Of a stretch of 25,519 nt of DNA, positions 1 to 7,260 are shown piece after piece. The stretch's first letter is position 1. The number at the start of each line of letters is the position of its first letter. The notes beneath the pieces were generated by a model. The model was not told where the DNA came from, searched no databases, and was given only the letters and a program-made list of their open reading frames with translations. The stretch is from DASPKW01 sp038244055 (lineage in GTDB: Bacteria > Planctomycetota > Phycisphaerae > Tepidisphaerales > Tepidisphaeraceae), in assembly GCA_038244055.1 (NCBI GenBank), contig JBBRTW010000041.1, forward strand, positions 1 to 25,519. The letters run 5' to 3'. A program made the position numbers and the translations under genes.

Positions 1-859
1 CGCCGGCATATTGGCGGTCGGCGGCCGCAATGACTCGCTTCAAATCGATCGGGTCTGTCGAGCAGGCGAAATGCACCGTCTGCCCGGGCGGGAGCCGATA
101 CCGGATCGCCGCCGGCGACCACAAATCCTCCAGCCCGCTGTACCCGCGCTCGGGCTCGCGCCGGTAGATCGTGTTCAGATACCAGTACCCCTCGGGCTTG
201 AACTTCCCATCGTGCGCGAAGAAAACCTCGGGCGTGCGGTGCGTCGCGGGAATGTGATGTAAAGTCGAAGTGGCTTCGCCAGTACCCGCGCCATCTCCTG
301 ATTTCCCGCCTGCGCCGTTTCCAGAATTCGCTTCCGCCGCTGCCGACCCGGCCCCCTCCACAGTCTGCGGCATCAAATTCCCATTCCACTGGAACATCAG
401 CTCATGAATCCCCCGCAGCGCGAATAGCGGCCGGATTTCCAGATCCACCGGCTTGGCCGACCCTTGCAGCGTGTAGCTCAATAGCACCGTGTTCTCACCG
501 TGCAGGAGCCGGAGCTCTTTCTCCAGGGTCCATCCTTCATTCTGAAACGCCCACCGCGGAAATGGTTCATTGGAAAACGCCCGCAGCAGCTTGTACCCCA
601 CCGGGGCCACCGTATCGGGATACTCGTTGGTCGCCAGCGCCTGCGGCCAGCCATCGTAATACAGCGTCTCCTCCACTCGTGAGAGCAGCACCATCCGCCG
701 CACCGGCGGCGTCAGCGCCGCCACCAGCAGTCCGTGATACTTGCGCGTGTTGCAACCCGGCAAAGTCGAGGCGGCGTAACCCCCGAGGTGGTTCACGGCC
801 AGCCATTCGGTCGAAAGTTGATTGTCCAACGTCAGCGCGGACAGGTCGGCGGTCTGCAT
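1..859 (-). CDS. Glycogen debranching enzyme (amylo-alpha-1,6-glucosidase), N-terminal part
   Basis: The reverse strand reads open from 859 to the left edge (about 286 residues), so the C-terminal catalytic half lies outside the window. Residues about 18-46 contain EWLAVNHLGGYAAST followed by NTRKYHGLLVAAL, the hallmark start of the bacterial/archaeal glycogen debranching enzyme N-terminal domain. In that family this sugar-binding domain precedes a (alpha/alpha)6-barrel glucosidase that removes alpha-1,6 branch stubs from glycogen in the cytoplasm. A Gly/Ala/Ser-rich stretch at about residues 180-205 looks like a loop insertion. The start at 859 is chosen because GGAGGAG (867-873) lies about 7 bases upstream. 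An in-frame ATG at 925 would add 22 residues but has only a weak ribosome site. The family call is firm; substrate preference cannot be judged from this part. Confidence 0.88.
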   Translation of the reverse strand, partial: MQTADLSALTLDNQLSTEWLAVNHLGGYAASTLPGCNTRKYHGLLVAALTPPVRRMVLLSRVEETLYYDGWPQALATNEYPDTVAPVGYKLLRAFSNEPFPRWAFQNEGWTLEKELRLLHGENTVLLSYTLQGSAKPVDLEIRPLFALRGIHELMFQWNGNLMPQTVEGAGSAAAEANSGNGAGGKSGDGAGTGEATSTLHHIPATHRTPEVFFAHDGKFKPEGYWYLNTIYRREPERGYSGLEDLWSPAAIRYRLPPGQTVHFACSTDPIDLKRVIAAADRQYAG

Positions 860-1175
860 CGTGTGGCTCCTCCATGGCGTGCGGAGTGAGTCTAAATACT
901 CGCCCGCGAAATCCACAACGCTCATTTTCTCACGGCAATCAATCGCCGCAAGAGCAAACGATTGTCCCTTTTGAATGTTTCAATGGAATCACCCGTTACA
1001 GGCGCGTAACGGGAATCCGCAACGGGTCCATTGCCGGGTATGGCGAGCGCTCGCGCATGTTGTGCCAGATCCCCTCTCAACCCCTGTCTATGGTGTGCGC
1101 AAAATCTGCATGTCTGTGGTGTGCGCAAAATCTGCATGTCGCCAGCGGCTCTTCCAGCTATCGCCCCAACGGCCT
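860..1175. other. Intergenic region upstream of the debranching enzyme
   Basis: No convincing gene lies between the signal peptidase stop and the debranching enzyme start. The stretch holds the ribosome binding site of the debranching enzyme and a two-copy tandem repeat (1091-1140). A 71-codon reverse ORF (1137-922) ends in an ATGA overlap with the alternative start at 925, but its sequence resembles no protein known to me and it spans the tandem repeat, so it is not called. No clear sigma-70 type promoter was seen. Confidence 0.5.
1091..1140. repeat. Two-copy tandem repeat, 26-bp period
   Basis: A 24-base unit starting TGGTGTGCGCAAAATCTGCA occurs twice with no mismatch (1091-1114 and 1117-1140), separated by two bases. 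It lies in the gap between the signal peptidase and the debranching enzyme. Function is unknown. It could be a paired protein-binding site or a recent slippage duplication. Confidence 0.85.
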
Positions 1176-2804
1176 TTACCGGATCATCCGCATGTCCCCA
1201 AAATTCGGAACCACCGACGGCGCGCTCTTCATCGGCCGATACCCCGCCGGCCAGTAGACGAAGAACGCCCGCCCCAGCAGAAACCGTTCCGGCACCCGGC
1301 CGGGGCCTACATACAAATCTTCATGCGGCAGCTCCACCGACCGATACCAGGAGCGCGCATCCGCGCTGGCGGCCGAGTTATCGCCCAGAACGAAATACTC
1401 CCCCTTGCCCAGCACCATCGGCTGTCCGGGGTCGGCATTGATGGCCGTGCTTCCCTCCCCCGGCGTGTAATACACATCGCGCGACAGGCTGATGTGCGAC
1501 AGCATCGCCTTCTGATTCCCCGCCGCGATTTCCACCGCCGCCTTGGGATACGAATTGCGCGATGACCTGCCATAGCGCTGCATCAGGTCCGTCACGTTCG
1601 GCTGGTACTGCTCGGCCGTCGTGCGAAAAATCACCTCATCGTTCAGCCGCAAGGTCACCTGATAATCCACATTGCTGAAATCCACGCGGATCGGCGCGGT
1701 CAGCGAAGAGGGTTTGATCGCCGCCAGGGCCGGAATCTCGGTCTCCCGCCCATTGGCCCGGTGCAGCAGCCGCGCGCCCTCGGGCGTAATCTCCGCGATG
1801 AACTCCTGCCCGTGCTTGGTCATGCGCAGCCGCAACGGCCCATCCCCGGCCTGCCGCTCGTAGAAGAAGGAGAGCTTCAGGTCGCTGATGGAATAGACCG
1901 TGTAATTCTCCCCCAGCGTCGCATCGTAGGCCAGCCAGTCAGTGAAATGCCTTCGATCCGATCCGCCATCGAATCGCAGCGTTCCGGATCCCTTGAGGTT
2001 GTCGAACGCGAACTCCCGCGCCAGAGTCTTGTCCCCCGTATCCCATCCATCCCCGGCCGCGTGAACCCATGGGAAACGCCAGTGGTCGTTGCGCAGCTCA
2101 TCCTCGCGCGAGTTGTGCAGCGGGCGGTAGTCGTTGTCGTAGATCGGCCGCCACATCGAATCCTGCGCATAGCGCGGCTTGGTCTGTATCTCCCATGGGC
2201 CGCTCTCATCGTGCCGCACGTACAAATCCCCATCCAGCAGCATGAGCGTTTCCCCCGGCAGCCCCACCAGCCGCTTGATGTAGTTGGTCGTATAAGGCGC
2301 GGTCCCCTGAACATCCGCCGGCGTTTTGAAAACCACCACATCCCACCGGTTCGGGCTCGATATCCAGGGAATGTACAGATACTTCAGCACCAGGATCCGA
2401 TCCCCATACCGCACCAGCGGCTTGGTCGATTCCTCGGCCGACACGACATACTTGCAGTTCGGACAGACCGCGTGATACGAGCGCCCCGCCCGCTCCGGAA
2501 TATCCACTTCATCCCCGCTGGTCTGCTTCTCGCTGCTGTACCCCAGGTCAAACGTATACCCGCACTCCTTGCAGGTGAACCGCATGTGCGCCCCCAGCAA
2601 AGTCGTCGCCATCGACCCCGTCGGGATCACGAACGCCTCCACCACGAACGCCCGAAACACGAACGCCAGGATAAACGCGATCAATATCGATTCAATCGTC
2701 TCCTTGACCCCCTTGCCGGTGGATAAAGGCTCGACCCCGTGCGGCGCGGGCGCTTTGGCCGATGAATGGCCGGATGTCTGCTCTGGTTTCGCCTGTTCAT
2801 CCAT
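1176..2804 (-). CDS. lepB: Signal peptidase I with zinc-ribbon and large insertion
   Basis: A 542-residue type I signal peptidase, which cleaves leader peptides from exported proteins at the outer face of the cytoplasmic membrane. A membrane helix at about 38-57 is followed by the catalytic serine in PTGSM (Ser64). The general-base lysine is Lys177 in NYIKRLVGLPGE, and the conserved box GDNS...DAR starts at about 474. Two features are unusual. Between Ser64 and Lys177 sits a CxxC...CxxC zinc ribbon (Cys78, 81, 114, 117). Between the lysine box and GDNS lies an extra region of about 230 residues that looks rich in beta strands. E. coli LepB is 324 residues. The start at 2804 (MDEQAKPE) puts the helix near the N-terminus; the frame stays open to 2915, and no good ribosome site marks either choice. 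Function is firm; the insertions' roles are unknown. Confidence 0.93.
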   Translation of the reverse strand: MDEQAKPEQTSGHSSAKAPAPHGVEPLSTGKGVKETIESILIAFILAFVFRAFVVEAFVIPTGSMATTLLGAHMRFTCKECGYTFDLGYSSEKQTSGDEVDIPERAGRSYHAVCPNCKYVVSAEESTKPLVRYGDRILVLKYLYIPWISSPNRWDVVVFKTPADVQGTAPYTTNYIKRLVGLPGETLMLLDGDLYVRHDESGPWEIQTKPRYAQDSMWRPIYDNDYRPLHNSREDELRNDHWRFPWVHAAGDGWDTGDKTLAREFAFDNLKGSGTLRFDGGSDRRHFTDWLAYDATLGENYTVYSISDLKLSFFYERQAGDGPLRLRMTKHGQEFIAEITPEGARLLHRANGRETEIPALAAIKPSSLTAPIRVDFSNVDYQVTLRLNDEVIFRTTAEQYQPNVTDLMQRYGRSSRNSYPKAAVEIAAGNQKAMLSHISLSRDVYYTPGEGSTAINADPGQPMVLGKGEYFVLGDNSAASADARSWYRSVELPHEDLYVGPGRVPERFLLGRAFFVYWPAGYRPMKSAPSVVPNFGDMRMIR

Positions 2805-2910
2805 AGGCCGGCATTCTACCCCGGCCGCCACGCCCTGACGAGCCGCCCGAAAAGCCTCTTCCGCCGTGCGAGCCAATCGGCTCGTCCGGGCATGCCTCGC
2901 CCCGCGCACC

Positions 2911-2952
2911 CTCATGTTTCACGTCTTCATGTCTCATTCCCTCATGTCCCTT
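2911..2952. repeat. Degenerate short tandem array (TCATGTCTC-like)
   Basis: The gap between the anti-sigma gene stop and the signal peptidase start contains loosely repeated words of 7-10 bases built on CATGTTTC / TCATGTCTC / CTCATGTCCC. It resembles in style, but not in exact sequence, the other short arrays in this window. Confidence 0.45.
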
Positions 2953-2988
2953 AAGTTTTTCGTTTTTAGTTTTCCCCACCCCTCCCCC

Positions 2989-3831
2989 TCACCCCTTCTC
3001 CACCGGCCCCTGCCGCGCGATCATTCCACGAACCTCCTCCATCGAAACGCCCGCCCCGCCGACGATGCAGAACAGGCCGCCCTCTTTCACGAAGCCGGCG
3101 ATCGCACTCCCCGAAAAGGTCTTCTCGTAAGTCTGCCCTTCCGGCGCGCCCGAGGCGGCCGATGCGGGCAGCGAAAACACCGACAGCGCCTTGCCATCCT
3201 TCTTGTAAAAGAGCTGCGCCACCTGATACGAACCCAGCGTCCGCACCCCGGCCCCATCGAAGGTCCAACCCTTGGCCGACAGATCCGGCACGAAAACTCC
3301 CCGGCCGATCTGCTTGCTCAGCGTCTTCCCGGCCGATGCCAGCGCGGCCGGGCCGACCGTATCACTACCGGCCTTCCCCTCGGCCCGCGCGGTGTGAACC
3401 TTCACCATGTCGTCGAAAGTCGAATCCGCGATCGCCACTGCCGAGTCATAGGGCGAGCGGTTCATCTGCCAGATCTGATACCCCAACCCGCCGAACCCGA
3501 TCAGGAGAATGGCCGCCACCGCGATTCGATACATCGGCCCGCGTTTGGGCTTGCCGATCGCCCCGGCCACATCGCGGCCGCCCGCTTTCAGGCCATCCGA
3601 TGCCGCGCCGATCGAACCGGCCGCGCTACCCTTCGCCTCCGCGCCCACCGCCCCGCCTCCCGCGTGAATCCCCCCCTCACTCTTCCCGGCCGACCGCGCC
3701 ATCGCCTCGATCCGCGCCCGCAGCGCCGCCGGCGCTTTCTCAGCGCTCTCGGGCAGGGCGCGTTTCAGCGCCGCCTTGAGGGCGGGATCGTCGAAAGGTT
3801 GGATCGTTGAATCTGCCATATCAGTCGCCAT
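2989..3831 (-). CDS. Putative membrane anti-sigma factor
   Basis: A 280-residue protein encoded 102 bp downstream of the ECF sigma gene on the same strand, the usual arrangement for a cognate anti-sigma factor. It has a soluble, helix-prone N-terminus (about 15-45), a low-complexity Gly/Ala linker, one membrane helix (about 101-121, YRIAVAAILLIGFGGLGY) and an extracytoplasmic C-terminal domain of about 155 residues. This matches the general plan of transmembrane anti-sigma factors, which hold the sigma factor at the membrane until an outside signal arrives. The classic zinc-binding HxxxCxxC motif is absent and the only cysteine lies near the C-terminus, so the assignment rests on layout and neighbourhood. 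Starting at MADST (3819) is equally possible. Confidence 0.6.
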   Translation of the reverse strand: MATDMADSTIQPFDDPALKAALKRALPESAEKAPAALRARIEAMARSAGKSEGGIHAGGGAVGAEAKGSAAGSIGAASDGLKAGGRDVAGAIGKPKRGPMYRIAVAAILLIGFGGLGYQIWQMNRSPYDSAVAIADSTFDDMVKVHTARAEGKAGSDTVGPAALASAGKTLSKQIGRGVFVPDLSAKGWTFDGAGVRTLGSYQVAQLFYKKDGKALSVFSLPASAASGAPEGQTYEKTFSGSAIAGFVKEGGLFCIVGGAGVSMEEVRGMIARQGPVEKG

Positions 3832-3933
3832 CTGCCGTTATCTATCGCCAACTCTCATGCTCGGCCGCCATCGATCACTTTCTAACGCCGTCTGCCATCG
3901 CTTCATCCGCCATAACCCTGAACAGGGCATCTC

Positions 3934-4467
3934 CTATTCCCGGATAATCCCTTCGCGCAGCGCATATTCCCGCAACTGCTCCGATAACCTGCCCCGCGCC
4001 CGGTGCAGGCGGCTCATCACCGTCCCCACCGGAATTTCCAGCGCATCGGCGATCTCCTTATACGAGAATTCCTCGATCGCCCAGAGGTGCATCACCGCCT
4101 GGTATTCCTCCGGAAGGGCGTCGAACGCATGCTTGAGCCGATCATCCACTCCATCCAGCAGCGCCGCCGGCAGGGGGGCCGACTCGGCCGCCGCCGCTTC
4201 CAGATGCTCATCGGCCATCGCCGCCGGCTGCCGCTTCTCGCGCATCCCCCGGCTGACGTGCAGGTTGTGCATGATCCGCATCAGCCACGGCCGAACCCCG
4301 TACTCCTGCAAGTCAAATCCCTCGGCCGACTTGAATGCCCGCAGGAAAGTCTCCTGCACCAGATCCTCCGCCTTATGCGCATCCCGGGTCATCCGCCGGG
4401 CCACGCGATAGAGCATGTCCATCTGCTCCATCACCAGGGCTTCGAATTGTTGGGCGGAGATTTTCAT
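3934..4467 (-). CDS. ECF (sigma-70 family) RNA polymerase sigma factor
   Basis: A 177-residue extracytoplasmic-function sigma factor that would direct RNA polymerase to a stress or envelope regulon. Region 2 (about 15-80) shows AEDLVQETFLRAF and RPWLMRIMHNLHVSR. Region 4 (about 117-165) shows the helix-turn-helix FSYKEIADALEIPVGTVMSRLHRARGRL. There is no region 1.1 or region 3, as expected for ECF types. The start at 4467 (MKISAQQF) gives the standard family N-terminus; the frame is open further upstream to 4536 but that part looks non-coding, and no start has a good Shine-Dalgarno sequence. It is transcribed toward the membrane anti-sigma gene, so the two probably form one operon. Its promoter region would lie in 4468-4556, next to a palindromic repeat. 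Confidence 0.92.
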   Translation of the reverse strand: MKISAQQFEALVMEQMDMLYRVARRMTRDAHKAEDLVQETFLRAFKSAEGFDLQEYGVRPWLMRIMHNLHVSRGMREKRQPAAMADEHLEAAAAESAPLPAALLDGVDDRLKHAFDALPEEYQAVMHLWAIEEFSYKEIADALEIPVGTVMSRLHRARGRLSEQLREYALREGIIRE

Positions 4468-4512
4468 GGGTGCGGGCGGATTACGCGCCGGCAAGATCAT
4501 AGTCACGAAAGG

Positions 4513-4545
4513 CGAAACATGAAACATAGATCGCAAAACATGAAG
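4513..4545. repeat. Degenerate short array (GAAACATGAAACATAG-like)
   Basis: Just upstream of the sigma factor gene, the words GAAACATG, AAACATAG and AAAACATGAAG follow one another. It occupies the expected promoter or leader region of the sigma gene. Whether it is regulatory is unknown. Confidence 0.4.
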
Positions 4546-4556
4546 ATTTGCTCTTG

Positions 4557-4768
4557 AGGGTCAGGAGCCGGCCACCAGAAATCTCAATCTTGTTCGCAAG
4601 CGCCTCCCGGCTCCTGACCCTTTCGGCGCTGCATACCGAGGCATTACTTACTTCAGGCATCCTGAGTGTCGCAAGAAAGGTCATGCCCATTTGCTATCGT
4701 GCGATAGGGTCAGGAGCCGGGCCGCGCCTTTTCAATATCGCGCTGCTTGGTGGCCGGCTCCTGACCCT
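4557..4768. repeat. Palindromic element copy A (REPIN/MITE-like, two hairpins)
   Basis: A 212-bp element bounded by perfect 20-bp inverted ends, AGGGTCAGGAGCCGGCCACC (4557-4576) and its complement (4749-4768). Inside are two hairpins: left 4557-4571 paired with 4607-4621, right 4706-4720 paired with 4754-4768, each with 15-bp perfect stems. They are joined by an 84-bp middle that includes a small hairpin CTATCG/CGATAG (4694-4707). Copy B (7001-7211) has the same layout and clearly related loops and middle; copy C (8512-8576) is a right-hand hairpin only. The paired-hairpin design and absence of a transposase gene resemble REP/REPIN or MITE elements moved in trans. Its right end forms the 3' end of the adjacent reverse-strand gene. 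Confidence 0.88.
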
Positions 4769-6893
4769 GGGGCGGCGGCGGTGCTTCCCGCGCGACCGCC
4801 CCCAGCGCCGCCCGCAGATACGCCCGCGCGGCCGGGTCGGTTTCGGCATCGGCGGCCGAAAGTAGCCGCTCGGCCGGCGCTCCATTGATCTGCCCCCGCT
4901 CCAGCGCCAGCGCGAAACCTTCCCGCGCCGCGAAATCTCCCCCATCCACCGCCCGCACCAGCGCCCGCAGGAACTCCACCCGATCGGAACTCAGCCGCAT
5001 GATCTCCCGCGCCGCCCGGGACCGCGCCGCCGGCAGCGGATCGCGCAGGGCGAAGATGGCATTTTTGAGGCGGATTTCGGGAGGAGGCTCGGGCGGTTCG
5101 GCGGGGCGGGAGGCGGCTTGTGGCAGATTTGAGACCTGGCGGCGTCTGGCCCAGTCACGCTGGACCCAGGCCTTGTGGACTCTGTGGTAGAACTCATCGC
5201 CACTTCGAACTTCAAAATACACCGTCCCATCGTTTTGAAGTTGGCCATCCAATTGGTCCTCGACGCCTGCTATCGAAATGGAAAAATGAAATCGTGTTGG
5301 GTCCGATGAATCGCAGACGCCCGGCGAAATGCGCACAGGTGAAGCATCGAGCATGCCCCGCGTTGGATCCCAGATATTGAACAATGGGTTCAATTTGGTG
5401 AATCCAGGCCCCGACGTTTTGGTGATCTCAGACTGATTCGCATTCGCTGCATTCCACGAACCGGCCGGCTCGATCACGGTCACGCCCAATCCAGCCTTCT
5501 CCACCACCACCAACCTCCTCTTGCCCGACGGCGTCATCCGTTCATGCAAAAACACCGTCGCCGAATTCCCCGCCGGCGCCGCCAATCCCAGCCGCCCCGC
5601 CAGATCCTTCCAGCGCGGATCGACCCGACCGGCCGCCGAGCTTCCCATCGATTGGTACTCCCCCGGCCACCGCGCCAGCAGCGCCTTGGCCCGGTCCGGG
5701 TCCGAATCGTAAACCGCCCGATCCGGCAGCTCGGCCACCATGCACCGATCCTGCGCCCGCAGAATCTGCCAGTGCTCCCATGCCTGAGGCAAATACTTCC
5801 AACCCGCCAACCCCATGCCGGCCAGAATCCCCGCCAGCACCAGCCGTTTGGCCCGCCTCCGCCAGCGCCGCCAGACGGCTTTGCGGCGGGGCTCATAAGC
5901 CAGGGAAATCGGCGCGGCGATTGCGCTCGCATCCTCGGCCGGCGAAACACACGCGGCCGAGTGACTGCCCGGCGCATCGCCGCGCGATGCATCGGATGAT
6001 GTCGCCGGCGCATCCGCCGATCCCGCAAGCGCATCGCCCGATCCCGCTGGCGAATCCGTCGCTCTCACCGGCGCGTCCGAAGCCGTGGCAGCGCCTTTCC
6101 CGCTCACCACAGTCCCACATTCCGGACACCGCTCCGGAGTGGCGCGGAGGTCATACCCGCAAACGATGCAATGGCCGTCCGCCATGCGACGACTTTTCCG
6201 CCGAGCGCGCCACCCCAGCCGCAGAAGCCAGATCGCGGGGAAAACCGACAGGATCGATGGGAGAAACCGCTGCGGCGCGCGAATCCAGCGCGTCCGGCCG
6301 TACTCGCCGGGCTCGGGCCCGCGCCAGTCGAATCCGAGTTGCTTGATCCATTCCGGGCGCTTCGTCTGGATCTGCGCGTTGAAGTGAGTCGGTTGTGGGA
6401 ACACATAGCGCTTCCAGGTGAATCGCGGGCCTGGCGTATGCGGCTCATCGCCCGGCTTTGGCGGCGCGATCTGGTGCTCGACGCTCCAGAGCCCGAGCTC
6501 GATCGTTCCCTCCCGCCAGGTGAGACGCCAATCCTTCAGCTCGACCTTTCCACTATTGTTGTTGGTATAACTTAGATTGATATGTTCGTTGTTGCGCCCG
6601 CGCCCGCGCAGGCAGGTGAAGCCCGAGCATTCGAGCAGAATCAGCGACACCGCCGCCGCGATCCCCAGGCGCCGCCGCGATGCCACCAGGCCCAGAACCA
6701 GCGCCGACCCAATGATGATTGCCATCGGCCAGACCCATCCGGCAACGCGGCAATCCAGCCAGTACATGTCCTCGACCGAACTCGATCCCGCCGGCTGCCG
6801 CCGCAGTTCACCCAACTTCGCCAGCCCCAGCAACCCCGCCGCCGGCGCAGCCAGCAGCCCCACTACCAACCCAACCCGAATTGCCCGTCCCAT
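4710..6893 (-). CDS. Multi-pass membrane protein with central zinc ribbon, function unknown
   Basis: A 727-residue protein of unknown function. Residues 1-90 hold about three membrane helices (about 7-28, 53-72, 76-90) and another lies at about 211-228. A zinc ribbon follows directly (Cys242, 245, 256, 259; CGYDLRATPERCPECG), a motif common in planctomycete membrane proteins. Next come an Ala/Ser/Asp-rich linker (about 265-325), a fifth helix (about 349-367) and a soluble C-terminal region with helical HEAT-like character at about 620-700. The arrangement looks like two membrane modules joined by the linker. The last 19 residues, starting QGQEPATKQR, and the TGA stop are encoded by palindromic element A, so the original C-terminus was probably replaced. 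The start at 6893 (MGRAIRV) places the first helix at the N-terminus; the frame is open to 6998, and GTG at 6902 is another option. Confidence 0.7.
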   Translation of the reverse strand: MGRAIRVGLVVGLLAAPAAGLLGLAKLGELRRQPAGSSSVEDMYWLDCRVAGWVWPMAIIIGSALVLGLVASRRRLGIAAAVSLILLECSGFTCLRGRGRNNEHINLSYTNNNSGKVELKDWRLTWREGTIELGLWSVEHQIAPPKPGDEPHTPGPRFTWKRYVFPQPTHFNAQIQTKRPEWIKQLGFDWRGPEPGEYGRTRWIRAPQRFLPSILSVFPAIWLLRLGWRARRKSRRMADGHCIVCGYDLRATPERCPECGTVVSGKGAATASDAPVRATDSPAGSGDALAGSADAPATSSDASRGDAPGSHSAACVSPAEDASAIAAPISLAYEPRRKAVWRRWRRRAKRLVLAGILAGMGLAGWKYLPQAWEHWQILRAQDRCMVAELPDRAVYDSDPDRAKALLARWPGEYQSMGSSAAGRVDPRWKDLAGRLGLAAPAGNSATVFLHERMTPSGKRRLVVVEKAGLGVTVIEPAGSWNAANANQSEITKTSGPGFTKLNPLFNIWDPTRGMLDASPVRISPGVCDSSDPTRFHFSISIAGVEDQLDGQLQNDGTVYFEVRSGDEFYHRVHKAWVQRDWARRRQVSNLPQAASRPAEPPEPPPEIRLKNAIFALRDPLPAARSRAAREIMRLSSDRVEFLRALVRAVDGGDFAAREGFALALERGQINGAPAERLLSAADAETDPAARAYLRAALGAVAREAPPPPQGQEPATKQRDIEKARPGS

Positions 6894-7000
6894 TCGCTTC
6901 ACCCCCCAATCATACCCATTCCCTGCCCCACCCGCGCGCCATGCAGCCCGCCATCGCCAATCACCACATCCCGCAGGTGCCATGATTGCAAAGAGCACTC

Positions 7001-7211
7001 AGGGTCAGGAGCCGGCCACCAAACCCGTCAATCTTGTTCGCATGCCCCCCCCGGCTCCTGACCCTTTCCGCGCTCATACCGAGGCGTTATGTACCTTGGG
7101 CATCCTGAGTATCGCACCAAACGTCATGCCCATTTGCTATCGCGCGAAAGGGTCAGGAGCCGGGGAGCGCCTTTTTACTATCGCGCGGTCTGGTGGCCGG
7201 CTCCTGACCCT
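7001..7211. repeat. Palindromic element copy B (REPIN/MITE-like, two hairpins)
   Basis: A 211-bp copy in the same orientation as copy A. It has perfect 20-bp inverted ends (7001-7020 and 7192-7211), a left hairpin (7001-7015 with 7051-7065) and a right hairpin (7149-7163 with 7197-7211). The left loop shares TCAATCTTGTTCGCA with copy A, and the middle shares GTCATGCCCATTTGCTATCG. By eye, the two copies differ by one single-base indel and scattered substitutions outside the stems. It occupies most of the 367-bp gap between the divergent zinc-ribbon gene and the HAD phosphatase gene. Confidence 0.88.
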
Positions 7212-7260
7212 CTCCCCTACACCCTATCCCCTAACCTCCATCCCCTATACCCTACCCCCC
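7212..7260. repeat. Pyrimidine-rich degenerate array (CCCCTACACCCTAT-like)
   Basis: Between element B and the HAD gene start lie repeated words such as CCCTACACC, CTATCCCCTAACC and CCCTATACC with a period of roughly 7-9 bases. No Shine-Dalgarno sequence precedes the HAD start codon; this array takes its place. Confidence 0.5.

Noticed and set aside
922..1137. 71-codon reverse ORF ending in an ATGA overlap with an alternative start of the debranching enzyme
   Set aside because: It spans the tandem repeat, has no recognisable sequence, and the debranching enzyme has a much better start at 859.
1761..2726. Forward open frame of 321 codons opposite the signal peptidase gene
   Set aside because: The reverse strand carries all signal peptidase I motifs; the forward frame is a composition artefact.
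2866..3810. Forward open frame of 314 codons opposite the anti-sigma gene
   Set aside because: Arg/Pro/His-rich translation with no motif, antisense to a better-supported gene.
4548..4865. Similar peptides (VMPICYRA...GGRLLTL) encoded by elements A and B on the forward strand
   Set aside because: The peptide similarity follows from DNA similarity of the repeat copies. Reading frames are not maintained across the whole element and there is no start signal.
6577..7260. N-terminal extension of the HAD phosphatase frame back to 6577
   Set aside because: The extension would translate the antisense of the zinc-ribbon gene, element B and a low-complexity array. The HAD fold starts at 7261.
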